Of a stretch of DNA of 64,000 nt, positions 31,660-41,135 are shown in pieces; the first letter of the stretch is position 1; every line of letters begins with the position of its first letter. The position numbers and the translations under genes were made by a program. This stretch comes from an uncultured Mobiluncus sp. (lineage in GTDB: Bacteria > Actinomycetota > Actinomycetes > Actinomycetales > Actinomycetaceae). Location: contig NZ_CALUCZ010000011.1 of the NCBI RefSeq assembly GCF_943914685.1, positions 14,810 through 78,809 on the forward strand, read 5' to 3'. A model generated the notes under the pieces. That model ran no database searches. It saw nothing but the letters and a program-made list of their open reading frames with translations, and was not told the DNA's origin.

Positions 31660-31776
31660 AGTAGTGCGCAAAAGCGTCCCCGGTCAGCCGCTCGGGTCGG
31701 GTTTGTGTCTGCACAAGGGCGGTCGGAAACGACCGCGGTTTCGACCCGGTCCCGAGGCTGGTCGCGGGCGCAATGT

Positions 31777-32331
31777 CTAGTCCCAGTCGCCCAGGAAATG
31801 GCTGCGTTTGGGGAACTGAGCCCGGTAATCGTCAGCGCGCCGACCCAGGAAGTATCCCGGCACACAAAGCACCAGGAACGCCACGCCGAACACGAAACCG
31901 GGCGCGGCCTGCATTCCCGCCACAACGAAAGCCACCACCGACATCACCACACCCAGACCCGCCCCGATGGCCCACAACACTTTTGCGCCAACAGAAAACG
32001 CCAGGTGAACCAAGCCCACGGTGGCAGCCAGGACACAAGACCCGGCAATCATCAGCATGACGGTCGCCCCGGTAGTCAGCGAGTTCGGCTGTTCATAGGC
32101 GGAACCGGCATAGGTCAAGAAGTACGCCGCCAGCGCGCACCCGAACGACCCCACTACGAACGGCCACACGTCAGCCGCGGAACGCCACAGGGATTGTTTC
32201 GGTGCCGGGGCTTTTCCGGATTTGTCGCGAGGATTTTTCCCCGCACGAGGTTCCCCCTCCGGTTTTGTGTTCGCGGGAGACTGGTCGGGGTCATCAGGTT
32301 TTTCCTGTTTGCCAAGGTTGTGCGAGGACAT
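31777..32331 (-). CDS. Conserved membrane protein, four predicted helices
   Basis: 184 aa. N-terminal ~50 residues are polar and Lys/Pro/Asp-rich (cytoplasmic), followed by four helices: PFVVGSFGCALAAYFLTYAG, TTGATVMLMIAGSCVLAATV, VLWAIGAGLGVVMSVVAFVV and FVFGVAFLVLCVPGYFLG. Short charged C-terminus. No family recognised. Divergent from the M16 gene. Confidence 0.75.
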   Translation of the reverse strand: MSSHNLGKQEKPDDPDQSPANTKPEGEPRAGKNPRDKSGKAPAPKQSLWRSAADVWPFVVGSFGCALAAYFLTYAGSAYEQPNSLTTGATVMLMIAGSCVLAATVGLVHLAFSVGAKVLWAIGAGLGVVMSVVAFVVAGMQAAPGFVFGVAFLVLCVPGYFLGRRADDYRAQFPKRSHFLGDWD

Positions 32332-32360
32332 GACTCCTAGTCTAGTAAGATTGGGTCACT

Positions 32361-33770
32361 ATGACTGACTTGAAACCTGTTGCGTGTCCGCTTCCGGCGC
32401 TGCCCGCAGGTGCTCCCGGGGCGGACGTGACCCTGGAGGACGGGGCCATTCGCCGCACGATTTTGCCCGGGGGAACGCGGGTTATCACCGAACATATGCT
32501 GGGCACCCGCGCCGCCACCGTGGCGCTGTGGGTCGCGCGCGGCTCTCGTGATGAGGTCGAGGGGGCGCGGGGTTCCACGCACTTCTTGGAACACCTTTTA
32601 TTTAAAGGCACCCCGCGGCGCACCGCCCATCAGATAGCGATGGAATTCGACGCGGTTGGGGGTGATTCTAACGCCGCTACCAGCCGGGAATGCACCCACT
32701 ACTATGCCGAAGTTTTAGGCGAGGACGTGCCCATGGCCATTGACGTATTGATGGATATGCTGTGCGCGCCCTTGCTCAATGCCGCAGATTTTGAGATAGA
32801 ACGTGGCATTATCCTCAACGAGCTAACGATGGAGCTGGATAACCCCGGCAAACAGGCTTTTGACGAATTTACCCGCCGGGTTTTCGCGGAGCACCCGCTG
32901 GGGCGTCCCATTGGCGGCACGATTGAAGCAGTCAAAGCCGACACCCTGGAGGCAATAGTGGCTCACTATCAGGCCGGATATGCTCCGGATCGCCTGGTGG
33001 TGGCGGCCGCGGGAGACGTCAGCCATGACCAGGTGTGTGAACTGGTGATGCAGTCTATGCATCGTCCCGATTCCCCGTGGCCGCAATGGCAATCCGCGCC
33101 AGACCCGGCCCAGCCTGCCTTAGACTTCAACACCGTGACAGCCGTCCCGCTGGGCAACCCCGCCGACCGCTGCGGGAACAGTCTCAACGCTGCTGGTCAG
33201 GGCGCTTGGAAACCCGAATCCGGGGTTTTCAAAGTCGCAGGTAAGTTTCAACAGAGCCGCATCATCATCGGTGGACCGGGACCCGGGGTAGCGGACGCGA
33301 ATATGCCCGTTATGGACGTGATGAATGCCGTCCTGGGCGGGGGCACGAGCTCGCGTTTGTTCCAAAATATCCGGGAAAAGCGCGGTCTGGCCTACTCCAC
33401 GTACGTGTTCAACTCGTCTTACCGGGACGCGGGTAGTTTCGGCGTGACCGCGACCTGCAATCCGACCAATGCAGACGAGGTGGCGGCGCTGCTGCGTGCC
33501 GAACTGGAGGAAATCGCCACCAACCCGGTCCCCGAGGACGAGCTAGCGCGAGCCAAAGGCCAGCTGCGCGGCGCCACCCTGCTGAATCTGGAGGACAATA
33601 CCGTGCGTGCCAATCGCCTGGCTCATGCGGAAATCCTGCGCGGGGCCTATATTCCGTTGGCCGCTAAGCTGGACCAGATGCAGGCCGTCACCGCTGCACA
33701 AGTGCAGGATTGGGCGGCTGAACTGGCGAAACGTGCCACTATTGAGGTGCGGTTGGGGCCGGAGGAATAA
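32361..33770 (+). CDS. M16-family zinc peptidase (processing peptidase-like)
   Basis: 469 aa. N-terminal catalytic half with inverted zinc motif GSTHFLEHLLFKGTPRRT (HxxEH) and distal Glu in ERGIILNELTMELD. C-terminal half has GGGTSSRLFQNIREKRGLAY, the substrate-binding R/Y motif of M16 proteins. Bacterial relatives are PqqL/YmxG-like; physiological substrate unknown. TAAGAT at 32346-32351 lies 9 nt before ATG. Precedes dapA-dapB, an order common in actinobacteria. Confidence 0.92.
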   Translation: MTDLKPVACPLPALPAGAPGADVTLEDGAIRRTILPGGTRVITEHMLGTRAATVALWVARGSRDEVEGARGSTHFLEHLLFKGTPRRTAHQIAMEFDAVGGDSNAATSRECTHYYAEVLGEDVPMAIDVLMDMLCAPLLNAADFEIERGIILNELTMELDNPGKQAFDEFTRRVFAEHPLGRPIGGTIEAVKADTLEAIVAHYQAGYAPDRLVVAAAGDVSHDQVCELVMQSMHRPDSPWPQWQSAPDPAQPALDFNTVTAVPLGNPADRCGNSLNAAGQGAWKPESGVFKVAGKFQQSRIIIGGPGPGVADANMPVMDVMNAVLGGGTSSRLFQNIREKRGLAYSTYVFNSSYRDAGSFGVTATCNPTNADEVAALLRAELEEIATNPVPEDELARAKGQLRGATLLNLEDNTVRANRLAHAEILRGAYIPLAAKLDQMQAVTAAQVQDWAAELAKRATIEVRLGPEE

Positions 33771-33847
33771 AGCCGTTCCCGCAGTTCGGCCACCCCCCCC
33801 TTGCGTCCACATGGCGGACGGGGTTTCCATCATGTGAACAAAGCGCC

Positions 33848-33853
33848 TAAGAT
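33848..33853 (+). promoter_or_regulatory. -10 hexamer of dapA, leaderless arrangement
   Basis: TAAGAT, six nucleotides, ATG 33860. Confidence 0.5.
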
Positions 33854-33859
33854 GACTGC

Positions 33860-34747
33860 ATGAGTACTTTTGGGCGTTTTTCGGTAGCGATGGTGACTCC
33901 TTTCCACGCGGACGGCACGGTGGATTACGAATCCGCCGCTCGTTTGGCGAAACACCTGGTGGACACCGGCTGCGACGCCATCTTGGTTTCCGGCACCACG
34001 GGGGAAGCCCCCGCCACGCACTTGGACGAAAAAGCCCAGCTGCTGCAAACCGTGCGCCGCGCGGTAGGCCCAGACATCAAGCTCATTGCCGGGGTCAGCT
34101 CCAACGATACGGCCCACACGGTCGCGATGGTGCGCTCGGCCGCTCAGAACGGCGCCGACGGATTGCTGGTGACCGCGCCCTACTACAATCGGCCCTCCCA
34201 AGACGGCATTGTCGCCCACTTCCAGGCGGTTCACGAGGAAAGCGACCTGCCCATTTTGGTCTATGACATTCCCGGTCGCACCGGGGTGCACATTGCCCCC
34301 GAGACGATGGACCGGCTGGCGCGGCTGGAGCGCGTGAAAGGCGTGAAAGACGCGACCGGCAACGTCAGCGCGGGTATCCAGGCCATGCGGCGCACCGGAT
34401 TGGAATGGTACAGCGGCGACGACGGGTTAAACTTTTACTTTTTAGCGGGCGGCGCCTCCGGGGTCATTTCAGTAGTGGGACACGTGGAGGGCAACCGGAT
34501 TTCAGCCCTGCTTGATGCCATTGCCGCCGGCGACCTGGCCCGCGCGCGGGAATTGGACGCTCAGCTGGAACCCTCAAATCGCGCCATTATGGGTGCCGGT
34601 CAGGGGGCAACTTACGCGAAACAGGCCGTTTACGCCCTGGGGCTGATCGAGTCCCCGCGACCCCGCCTGCCGCTGGTGGAACCCAGCGAGACCGAAATCG
34701 CCGAGATTCGCCGGGCTCTGGTGAACCAGGGCCTGCTGCAAAAATAA
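33860..34747 (+). CDS. dapA: 4-hydroxy-tetrahydrodipicolinate synthase
   Basis: Condenses pyruvate with aspartate semialdehyde at the first step of the lysine/diaminopimelate branch; cytoplasmic. 295 aa TIM barrel: VSGTTGEAPATHLDEK, the conserved Tyr pair in LLVTAPYYNRPSQDG, Schiff-base Lys in RVKGVKDATGN (near residue 163) and YSGDDGLNFYFLAGGASG. dapB follows after 43 bp with its own ribosome site, so the two are one operon supplying meso-DAP or lysine for the cell wall. Confidence 0.96.
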   Translation: MSTFGRFSVAMVTPFHADGTVDYESAARLAKHLVDTGCDAILVSGTTGEAPATHLDEKAQLLQTVRRAVGPDIKLIAGVSSNDTAHTVAMVRSAAQNGADGLLVTAPYYNRPSQDGIVAHFQAVHEESDLPILVYDIPGRTGVHIAPETMDRLARLERVKGVKDATGNVSAGIQAMRRTGLEWYSGDDGLNFYFLAGGASGVISVVGHVEGNRISALLDAIAAGDLARARELDAQLEPSNRAIMGAGQGATYAKQAVYALGLIESPRPRLPLVEPSETEIAEIRRALVNQGLLQK

Positions 34748-34790
34748 CCAGCGTGGCCTGACGCCACGCCACGAAAGGGAGGACCCGGAA

Positions 34791-35534
34791 ATGTTGAAAG
34801 TCGCGGTAATCGGGGCCAAAGGTCGCATGGGCAGCCAGGTCTGCGCTGCGGTCAGCGCGGCGCCGGATATGGAACTGGTCGCCCAACTGGACCGTGACGA
34901 CGACATCACCGCCAGTTTGCGCCGCGCCCACGCCACCCACGCGGTCGATTTCACCATTCCGGCCAGCGCGGAAGCCAACGTGATGGCGGCCCTACAAGCC
35001 GAAACGCACGTGGTGGTGGGCACGACCGGCTGGAGTGACGACGCCTACGCCCGGGTTCGCCAAGCCGCCCAGGCCGCCGGTCGTTCCGTGCTGATTGCCC
35101 CCAATTTTGCGATTTCTGCCGTGTTGGCTATGAAGTTTGCGGCCGCGGCAGCCCCGTATTTCGAATCCGTGGAAATCCTCGAAATGCACCACCCTGACAA
35201 ACTCGACGCCCCCTCCGGCACCGCCATCGCCACCGCGAAAGGCATCGCCGCGGCTCGCGAGGCTGCCGGCGCCCCCGACTTCCCGGATCACACCGAATCG
35301 GATCCGCAGGGGACGCGCGGCGGAAAAGTCGCGGGCGTGCCGGTTCACGCCGTGCGTTTGCGCGGCTTGTACGCCCACGAGGAAATCCTGTTGGGCAACC
35401 CCGGCGAGCAGCTGGTGGTGCGCACCGATTGCTTTGACCGCGTGTCTTTTATGCCCGGAGTGCTGCTGGGGCTGCGCAAAGTCGCCGCTTTCCCCGGTCT
35501 CACCATCGGCTTGGAGACGCTGCTGGGACTCTAG
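34791..35534 (+). CDS. dapB: 4-hydroxy-tetrahydrodipicolinate reductase
   Basis: NAD(P)H-dependent second step of the pathway; 247 aa. Rossmann motif VAVIGAKGRMGSQVCAAV at the N-terminus, IAPNFAISAVLAMKFAA, and the substrate/catalytic motif EILEMHHPDKLDAPSGTA (His-His and Lys). C-terminal AHEEILLGNPGEQL. ATG with AAAGGGAGGA upstream. Confidence 0.96.
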   Translation: MLKVAVIGAKGRMGSQVCAAVSAAPDMELVAQLDRDDDITASLRRAHATHAVDFTIPASAEANVMAALQAETHVVVGTTGWSDDAYARVRQAAQAAGRSVLIAPNFAISAVLAMKFAAAAAPYFESVEILEMHHPDKLDAPSGTAIATAKGIAAAREAAGAPDFPDHTESDPQGTRGGKVAGVPVHAVRLRGLYAHEEILLGNPGEQLVVRTDCFDRVSFMPGVLLGLRKVAAFPGLTIGLETLLGL

Positions 35535-35662
35535 GCGCACCTTTCCGTTTTCCCGTTCCTATTTCCGTTTCCTCTTTCCCGTGCACAAGGGTTGAGCCGG
35601 ACTTTGTGCCCGCGGCGTGCGCTCCTGGGCGGGTGGGTCAGCCTAGGGGAGAGCACAACCGC

Positions 35663-35668
35663 TAAGAT
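35663..35668 (+). promoter_or_regulatory. -10 hexamer of the RNase J gene, leaderless arrangement
   Basis: TAAGAT, GGGTGC, GTG 35675: again 6 nt. Confidence 0.5.
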
Positions 35669-35674
35669 GGGTGC

Positions 35675-37369
35675 GTGAGTGAAGATATTTTTCAGCTGCC
35701 ACAACCTGGCCCGGCCCAACCCGATGTCTTGCGATTAGTACCCTTGGGCGGTCTGGGCGAAGTCGGCCGCAACATGACTGTTTTGGAAACCGAGGGCAAA
35801 ATCCTCATTGTGGATTGCGGGGTGCTGTTTCCCGAAGAAATCCAGCCTGGGGTGGACTTGATTTTGCCGGATTTCACCTATATTCAAGACCGAATGGCCG
35901 ACGTGGTGGGCGTGGTGCTGACCCACGGACATGAAGATCACATCGGAGCGGTGCCCTACCTGTTGAAGCTGCGCGAGGACATTCCCGTCTACGGTTCGCA
36001 CTTGACGATAGCACTCGTGGAACCGAAACTTTTGGAGCACCGCCTGTCAACCACGAACTTGCGGGTCAAAGCAGAGGGCGAGCGGCTCGACTTGGGACCG
36101 TTCCACCTGGAGTTTTGCGCCGTAAACCACTCGATTCCCGACGCCTTGGCGGTCATGGTGCGCACAAAAGCCGGCTCCGCGCTGATTACCGGGGACTTTA
36201 AGATGGATCAGCTGCCCCTGGACGGGCGCATCACCGACCTGCGTGCTTTCGCGCGCTGGGGGGAAGCTGGGGTCGACCTGTTCTGCGTGGACTCCACGAA
36301 TGCCGAGGTCCCGGGCTTTATCACCTCGGAGCGCGAGATTGGACCCGTCCTCGAGGACGTATTCCACCACGCTACCGGTCAGATTGTGGTGGCATCGTTT
36401 GCCTCCCACGTCCACCGGGTGCAGCAGGTGTTGAACGCCGCCGCGAAATCTAACCGCAAGGTCGCCCTGGTGGGGCGCTCTATGGAACGCAACATGACCA
36501 TCGCCGCGGAGGCCGGCTACATGACCGTGCCGGACGGGGTGCTGATTGATCTCAAGGACGTCAATTCCCTGCCCCCCGAACGGCGCGTGTACATGGCTAC
36601 CGGCTCGCAGGGTGAACCGATGGCTGCCCTGTCGCGGATTGCGAACCGGTCTCACCGGACGATTTCTATCGGCCAGGGCGACACGGTGGTGTTGGCGTCC
36701 TCGCTCATTCCCGGCAACGAAAACTCGGTGGGGCGCGTCATTAACCAGCTCATTCGTCTGGGTGCGCAGGTCGTGCACAAGGGTAATTCGAAAGTTCACG
36801 TGTCCGGTCACGCCGCCACGGGCGAACTGCTCTACGCCTACAACATTGTGAAGCCAAAGAACGTGATGCCCATTCACGGCGAGATTCGCCACTTGGTCGC
36901 TAACGGGAAACACGCCGTGAAAACCGGGATCGATCCGCGCCACGTCATGCTCGCTGAGGACGGGGTGTGTGTGGAGGTCAAGAACGGTGAGGCGCAGATT
37001 GTGGGCCAGGTGCCGTGTGACTTCATCTATGTGGACGGTACCTCTATCGGGGAAATCGGGGAGTCTGAACTCTATGACCGCCGCGTGCTGGCACAAGAGG
37101 GATTTGTGGCGGTTTATGTGGTGATGGAGATGAGTACCGGGACTATTCTCGCTGGTCCGACCGTTATCGCCCGCGGGGTGGCGGAAAACGATGACGTGTT
37201 TAGAGATATCGAGCCAGCCATCGCTGACGCGTTGAGCGCGGCTGCGGCCGACGGAAAAGCCAGCGTGCGGGACATGGAGCGAGTCGCCCGCCGGACCTTG
37301 GGACGTTGGGTGTCCAAGCGGTTGAAGCGCGCGCCCATGATTGTGCCCCTGGTGCTGGAAGCTGACTAG
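35675..37369 (+). CDS. rnj: Ribonuclease J
   Basis: Endo/5'-exoribonuclease for mRNA turnover and rRNA maturation; 564 aa. Metallo-beta-lactamase core with VVLTHGHEDHIGAVPYLLK (HxHxDH), GDFKMDQLPLDGR and SFASHVHRVQQVL; beta-CASP domain with KVALVGRSMERNM and KVHVSGHAATGELL; C-terminal domain after YVDGTSIGEIG. Leaderless GTG start. The kinase gene follows 16 bp later. Confidence 0.95.
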   Translation: MSEDIFQLPQPGPAQPDVLRLVPLGGLGEVGRNMTVLETEGKILIVDCGVLFPEEIQPGVDLILPDFTYIQDRMADVVGVVLTHGHEDHIGAVPYLLKLREDIPVYGSHLTIALVEPKLLEHRLSTTNLRVKAEGERLDLGPFHLEFCAVNHSIPDALAVMVRTKAGSALITGDFKMDQLPLDGRITDLRAFARWGEAGVDLFCVDSTNAEVPGFITSEREIGPVLEDVFHHATGQIVVASFASHVHRVQQVLNAAAKSNRKVALVGRSMERNMTIAAEAGYMTVPDGVLIDLKDVNSLPPERRVYMATGSQGEPMAALSRIANRSHRTISIGQGDTVVLASSLIPGNENSVGRVINQLIRLGAQVVHKGNSKVHVSGHAATGELLYAYNIVKPKNVMPIHGEIRHLVANGKHAVKTGIDPRHVMLAEDGVCVEVKNGEAQIVGQVPCDFIYVDGTSIGEIGESELYDRRVLAQEGFVAVYVVMEMSTGTILAGPTVIARGVAENDDVFRDIEPAIADALSAAAADGKASVRDMERVARRTLGRWVSKRLKRAPMIVPLVLEAD

Positions 37370-37385
37370 CTCAGGGAGAATCGTC

Positions 37386-38321
37386 GTGGCTCGTTTCATT
37401 TCCACTCAGTCAATCAACCTGGAACTACCCTTGCGGGTTGACCACCTGCCCGATCAGGGTGCCGAAGTCCGTGCCTCCATCATGGAGGGAGCGGTCGTGG
37501 CCGGAGGTTTCTTTGTAGTCGCTACCGTGGCACGGCAAGGTGTGGCCGCCTGCGTGACGGCCCCCCTGGGAACCGGCCCGAACTCGATTCAGGCCCGTCA
37601 CTCCTTGGGACGAGAAGGGATTTCCGTGCTTTCCCGCGAAATTGTGGGAGATATCGGGTTGCGGATCGCCGCTATAGATTCCGCAGGAGTGCGCAGCATC
37701 ATTACGTCCCCCGGGGTCGAAGTCGAGCCCGACCCGCGCGACTTGGCGGGGATAATTCTGCGGGACAATGATTATGTTTTTGCCAGCCTCAACGACTTGG
37801 CATACCCCCAGCTCGCCGAGATTCTCACGAAGTGGATTGAACGGCTGCCGGACAATCTGTTCCTCGCGGTAGCGGGGGGTCCGCTGGTCGGGGAAGTCGA
37901 CCTGGATGTGATGGTAAAAGTCCTGGCTAGGGCGGATTTGCTGACGTTGAATAAGCACCAGGCCGATACGGTACGGTTGCGGCTGGGCCGCGGTCCCATC
38001 GCTGAGGTGCTGCGTCGTTACGTGAAACCAGAGACGATTTTGGTGTTGCGTGACGGGTCGAATGGGGCGGCGATTCAGGAATTTTCCGGCCAGATGCCGC
38101 GGGGCGTACCCGCTTACCCCACTGACTTGGTGGATACGACCGGGGCCGGAGAGGCTCACACCGGGGTCCTGCTGGCTTCGCTCATGATGGGGACACCGCT
38201 GGACCAGGCTTGTGAGCGGGCGAACGCGGCCGCCTCGCTAGCCATGGGGCGGCGGGGCTACTACCGAATCCCCACCGCCTCCCAAATCGATAACTTTATG
38301 GCGGAGAACTCGCGGCTGTAA
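37386..38321 (+). CDS. Divergent PfkB-family carbohydrate kinase, altered catalytic motif
   Basis: About 311 aa from GTG 37386 (AGGGAG 7 nt upstream). Ribokinase fold: N-terminal GG motif in EGAVVAGGFFVVATVARQG and C-terminal DTTGAGEAHTGVLLASL. The family normally reads GAGD, where Asp is the catalytic base; here it is Glu. The N-terminal GGxxxNxA motif lacks its Asn too. Sugar substrate cannot be told; it may be slow, or non-catalytic. Co-transcribed with RNase J. Confidence 0.8.
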   Translation: MARFISTQSINLELPLRVDHLPDQGAEVRASIMEGAVVAGGFFVVATVARQGVAACVTAPLGTGPNSIQARHSLGREGISVLSREIVGDIGLRIAAIDSAGVRSIITSPGVEVEPDPRDLAGIILRDNDYVFASLNDLAYPQLAEILTKWIERLPDNLFLAVAGGPLVGEVDLDVMVKVLARADLLTLNKHQADTVRLRLGRGPIAEVLRRYVKPETILVLRDGSNGAAIQEFSGQMPRGVPAYPTDLVDTTGAGEAHTGVLLASLMMGTPLDQACERANAAASLAMGRRGYYRIPTASQIDNFMAENSRL

Positions 38322-38383
38322 TCCCACCTTTTTCGGCGTGGGAGTGCCAAAAAAGCTCCCCGCCCGGATAGCCTAGTAACGCT

Positions 38384-41122
38384 ATGAGTGCGACCAAAAA
38401 ACAAGTGAAAACCAGCCCGTCGAAACGCGGGTCTGCTGGCGGCAACCGAAAAAAAGCCCAACCGGACAATCGGACTGAGCCGCCCCGCCCCGCTTTGGAC
38501 CCGCAAGTCAAACGCGACATCTTGGGGTTGTGCCTCATTGCACTAGGGATTTTGGTCGCTCTGCGAGAATGGTTCGGCCTTTCCGGTACGGCCGGGAACC
38601 TGATTCACCTGACTTTCGCGGGACTTTTCGGCGTGTTTGCGGTCATTTTGCCCCTGGCTCTAGGGTTCCTCGCCGTGCGTTTGTTCCTGCGGGGGCGTTT
38701 TCTTCCCGACCCGGAAAATGACGGCGTCACCGAGGCAGAAGCCGCGGAGGTCGCCGCGCTTCGCGGCTCGCGGGAAACCCGGATTCTGGTGGGGCTTTCG
38801 GTCATCTTGGCGGCGCTGTCGGGAATGGTCCACGTGGCCAAGGGCTTACCTTGGCCCTCCACCGGATTCCCCGAAATCATGACGGCCGGAGGTCTGCTGG
38901 GCTGGTTCTTCGGTCACCCCATCGGCGTGCTGTTTTCCCCGTGGGGAGCGTTCCCCCTGCTGATTATCCTGATGCTGATTGGAATCCTCATCACCGGGGG
39001 AATTCCGGCAGCTACCCTGGTGTCGCTGATTCGGCAGCGTTTTTCCCGCCTCGCTCCAGGTCGCGGCACCAGTGGGGACGAGTCCGAGGTGGTCGACCTC
39101 ACCGGCGCTACTGAAGTCATGGCGCCCTCGCGAATGCCTTGGAAACGTCCCCGTTCCCAGTCCGATGTGGGGGAAACCAAGGTCATGGAGCCGAACTCGA
39201 CCCCGACCACTCAGCCGACAGAACCCGGCGCGACTCAGACCCTGCCAGAGCCTACGACCGGAGCCACCGAACTTTTGCCAGCACGGAAACAATCGGGGCG
39301 GCATAAGGCCGAGCGTCAACCGGCCGAGGCGACGCCGCAGCCCGAACCGTCCGCCAAAACCGCGGACAGCCTGCCCGAACGCGTCCACACCGGCTTGGGA
39401 CACGACATCGACTACCACCTACCCTCGCTCGACCTGTTGAAAGTCGGGCCTGAACACGTGAAACGTTCCCCGGCGAACGACCGTGTCATCGAGTCCCTGA
39501 CCGATGTGTTTCAGCAGTTCGGGGTAGCAGCCGAGGTCACCGGCTTTTCGCGCGGGCCGACGGTGACCCAGTACGAAGTCACACTCGGTCCGGGAGAAAA
39601 AGTCTCTAAGGTAGAGGGACTGTCCAAGGACATTGCTTACGCCGTGGCGTCCCCGGAAGTGCGGATTTTGTCACCCATTCCGGGGAAATCCGCCATTGGG
39701 ATTGAAATCCCCAACGCGGACCGGGAGAACGTTTACCTCGGCGACGTGCTGCGTTCCGAAGCGGCCGCGCGCCTCACCCACCCGCTGGTCACCGGGGTCG
39801 GCAAGGACGTGGAGGGCGATTACGTCCTGACTAATATCGCCAAGACCCCGCACCTGCTGGTCGCCGGCGCGACCGGGTCGGGTAAATCTTCGTTTATTAA
39901 CTCGATGATTACCTCCATCATGATGCGAGCCACTCCGGAACAGGTCCGACTCATTTTGGTCGATCCGAAACGGGTGGAGCTCACCGCCTATGCCGGGATT
40001 CCTCACCTGGTCACGCCCATTATTACCTCGGCAAAGAAAGCCGCGGCGGCGCTGGAATGGTGCGTCAACGAGATGGATATGCGCTACGACACCCTGTCGA
40101 ACTACGGTTACCGCCATGTTGATGATTTCAATCAGGCGCTGCGCGCCGGCAAGGTGCAAAAGCTGCCCGAGTCGCGTTTCGAGCCCGAATGGATGCCATA
40201 TCTGCTGGTCGTGGTGGACGAGCTGGCCGATTTGATGATGATTGCGCCGCGGGACGTGGAAGCCTCCATTCAACGCATCACCCAGCTGGGCCGCGCGGCG
40301 GGAATCCACCTAGTGTTGGCGACGCAGCGCCCCTCCGTGGACGTGGTTACGGGCATTATCAAAGCTAACGTGCCCTCTCGACTCGCTTTTGCGACGTCCT
40401 CGAACCAGGATTCCCGAGTAATCTTGGATCAGTCCGGGGCGGAAAAACTCATCGGTCAGGGCGACGCCCTCTACCTGCCCAGCGGCGAGTCCAAGCCGCA
40501 GCGGGTGCAGGGAGCCTGGGTCTCGGAGGAAGAGATCATGCGGGTCGTCGCCCACGTCAAGGCGCAGATGGAGCCGGTGTATCGCGAGGACGTCACCAGC
40601 GAACAGGGCAGCGAGGAAAACAAGGTTCCCGAAGAAATCGGCGACGACCTGGACGACGTGCTGGCCGCCGCCGAACTGGTGGTTTCCACCCAGTTCGGTT
40701 CCACTTCGATGATTCAACGCAAGCTGCGCAAAGGGTTCGCCAAAGCGGGTCGGTTGATGGATATCCTCGAAACTTACGGGGTGGTGGGTCCCTCGGAGGG
40801 CTCCAAGCCACGCGAAGTCCTGGTCACGAACGAGGAACTGCCCGGCGTCCTCGCGACGCTGCGCGGAGAAACCGAGCCCGAGCCGGACCTCCCGCCGGAA
40901 GTAGAGGAACCTCAATACGACACCGAGGACCCTTTTGACGACTCTGCAGACGGGGAGCCTCCGGAACCGGCCCCGGAACCCAACGACGCTGACACCCGCC
41001 CACTCGACCCCACAGTGGCATTTTCCGATGGACCCGACCCAGCAACCCCGCCGGCCCCGGCGAAACCCGTGGGCCGCCAAGAGCTATACGATAAAGACGA
41101 TACCGAGCCCTTGCCGTTCTGA
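38384..41122 (+). CDS. ftsK: DNA translocase FtsK/SpoIIIE
   Basis: Septal DNA pump that clears and resolves chromosomes at division; 912 aa. Basic N-terminus, four to five membrane helices (residues of about 45-215), a Thr/Pro/Glu-rich linker, alpha domain (TQYEVTLGPGEKVSKVEGLS), motor domain with Walker A LLVAGATGSGKSSFINSMI and Walker B LLVVVDELADLMM, then the gamma winged-helix (STSMIQRKLRKGFAKAGRLM). Acidic Pro-rich tail of about 90 residues. The pgsA -10 begins 2 bp after its stop. Confidence 0.96.
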   Translation: MSATKKQVKTSPSKRGSAGGNRKKAQPDNRTEPPRPALDPQVKRDILGLCLIALGILVALREWFGLSGTAGNLIHLTFAGLFGVFAVILPLALGFLAVRLFLRGRFLPDPENDGVTEAEAAEVAALRGSRETRILVGLSVILAALSGMVHVAKGLPWPSTGFPEIMTAGGLLGWFFGHPIGVLFSPWGAFPLLIILMLIGILITGGIPAATLVSLIRQRFSRLAPGRGTSGDESEVVDLTGATEVMAPSRMPWKRPRSQSDVGETKVMEPNSTPTTQPTEPGATQTLPEPTTGATELLPARKQSGRHKAERQPAEATPQPEPSAKTADSLPERVHTGLGHDIDYHLPSLDLLKVGPEHVKRSPANDRVIESLTDVFQQFGVAAEVTGFSRGPTVTQYEVTLGPGEKVSKVEGLSKDIAYAVASPEVRILSPIPGKSAIGIEIPNADRENVYLGDVLRSEAAARLTHPLVTGVGKDVEGDYVLTNIAKTPHLLVAGATGSGKSSFINSMITSIMMRATPEQVRLILVDPKRVELTAYAGIPHLVTPIITSAKKAAAALEWCVNEMDMRYDTLSNYGYRHVDDFNQALRAGKVQKLPESRFEPEWMPYLLVVVDELADLMMIAPRDVEASIQRITQLGRAAGIHLVLATQRPSVDVVTGIIKANVPSRLAFATSSNQDSRVILDQSGAEKLIGQGDALYLPSGESKPQRVQGAWVSEEEIMRVVAHVKAQMEPVYREDVTSEQGSEENKVPEEIGDDLDDVLAAAELVVSTQFGSTSMIQRKLRKGFAKAGRLMDILETYGVVGPSEGSKPREVLVTNEELPGVLATLRGETEPEPDLPPEVEEPQYDTEDPFDDSADGEPPEPAPEPNDADTRPLDPTVAFSDGPDPATPPAPAKPVGRQELYDKDDTEPLPF

Positions 41123-41123
41123 C

Positions 41124-41129
41124 TAGGAT
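41124..41129 (+). promoter_or_regulatory. -10 hexamer of pgsA, leaderless arrangement
   Basis: TAGGAT, six nucleotides, ATG 41136; the hexamer directly follows the ftsK stop. Confidence 0.45.
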
Positions 41130-41135
41130 AGATTC

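Noticed and set aside
38322..38350. Terminator after the PfkB gene (TCCCAC/GTGGGA)
   Set aside because: Short 6-bp stem and no T-run on the plus strand; too weak to call.
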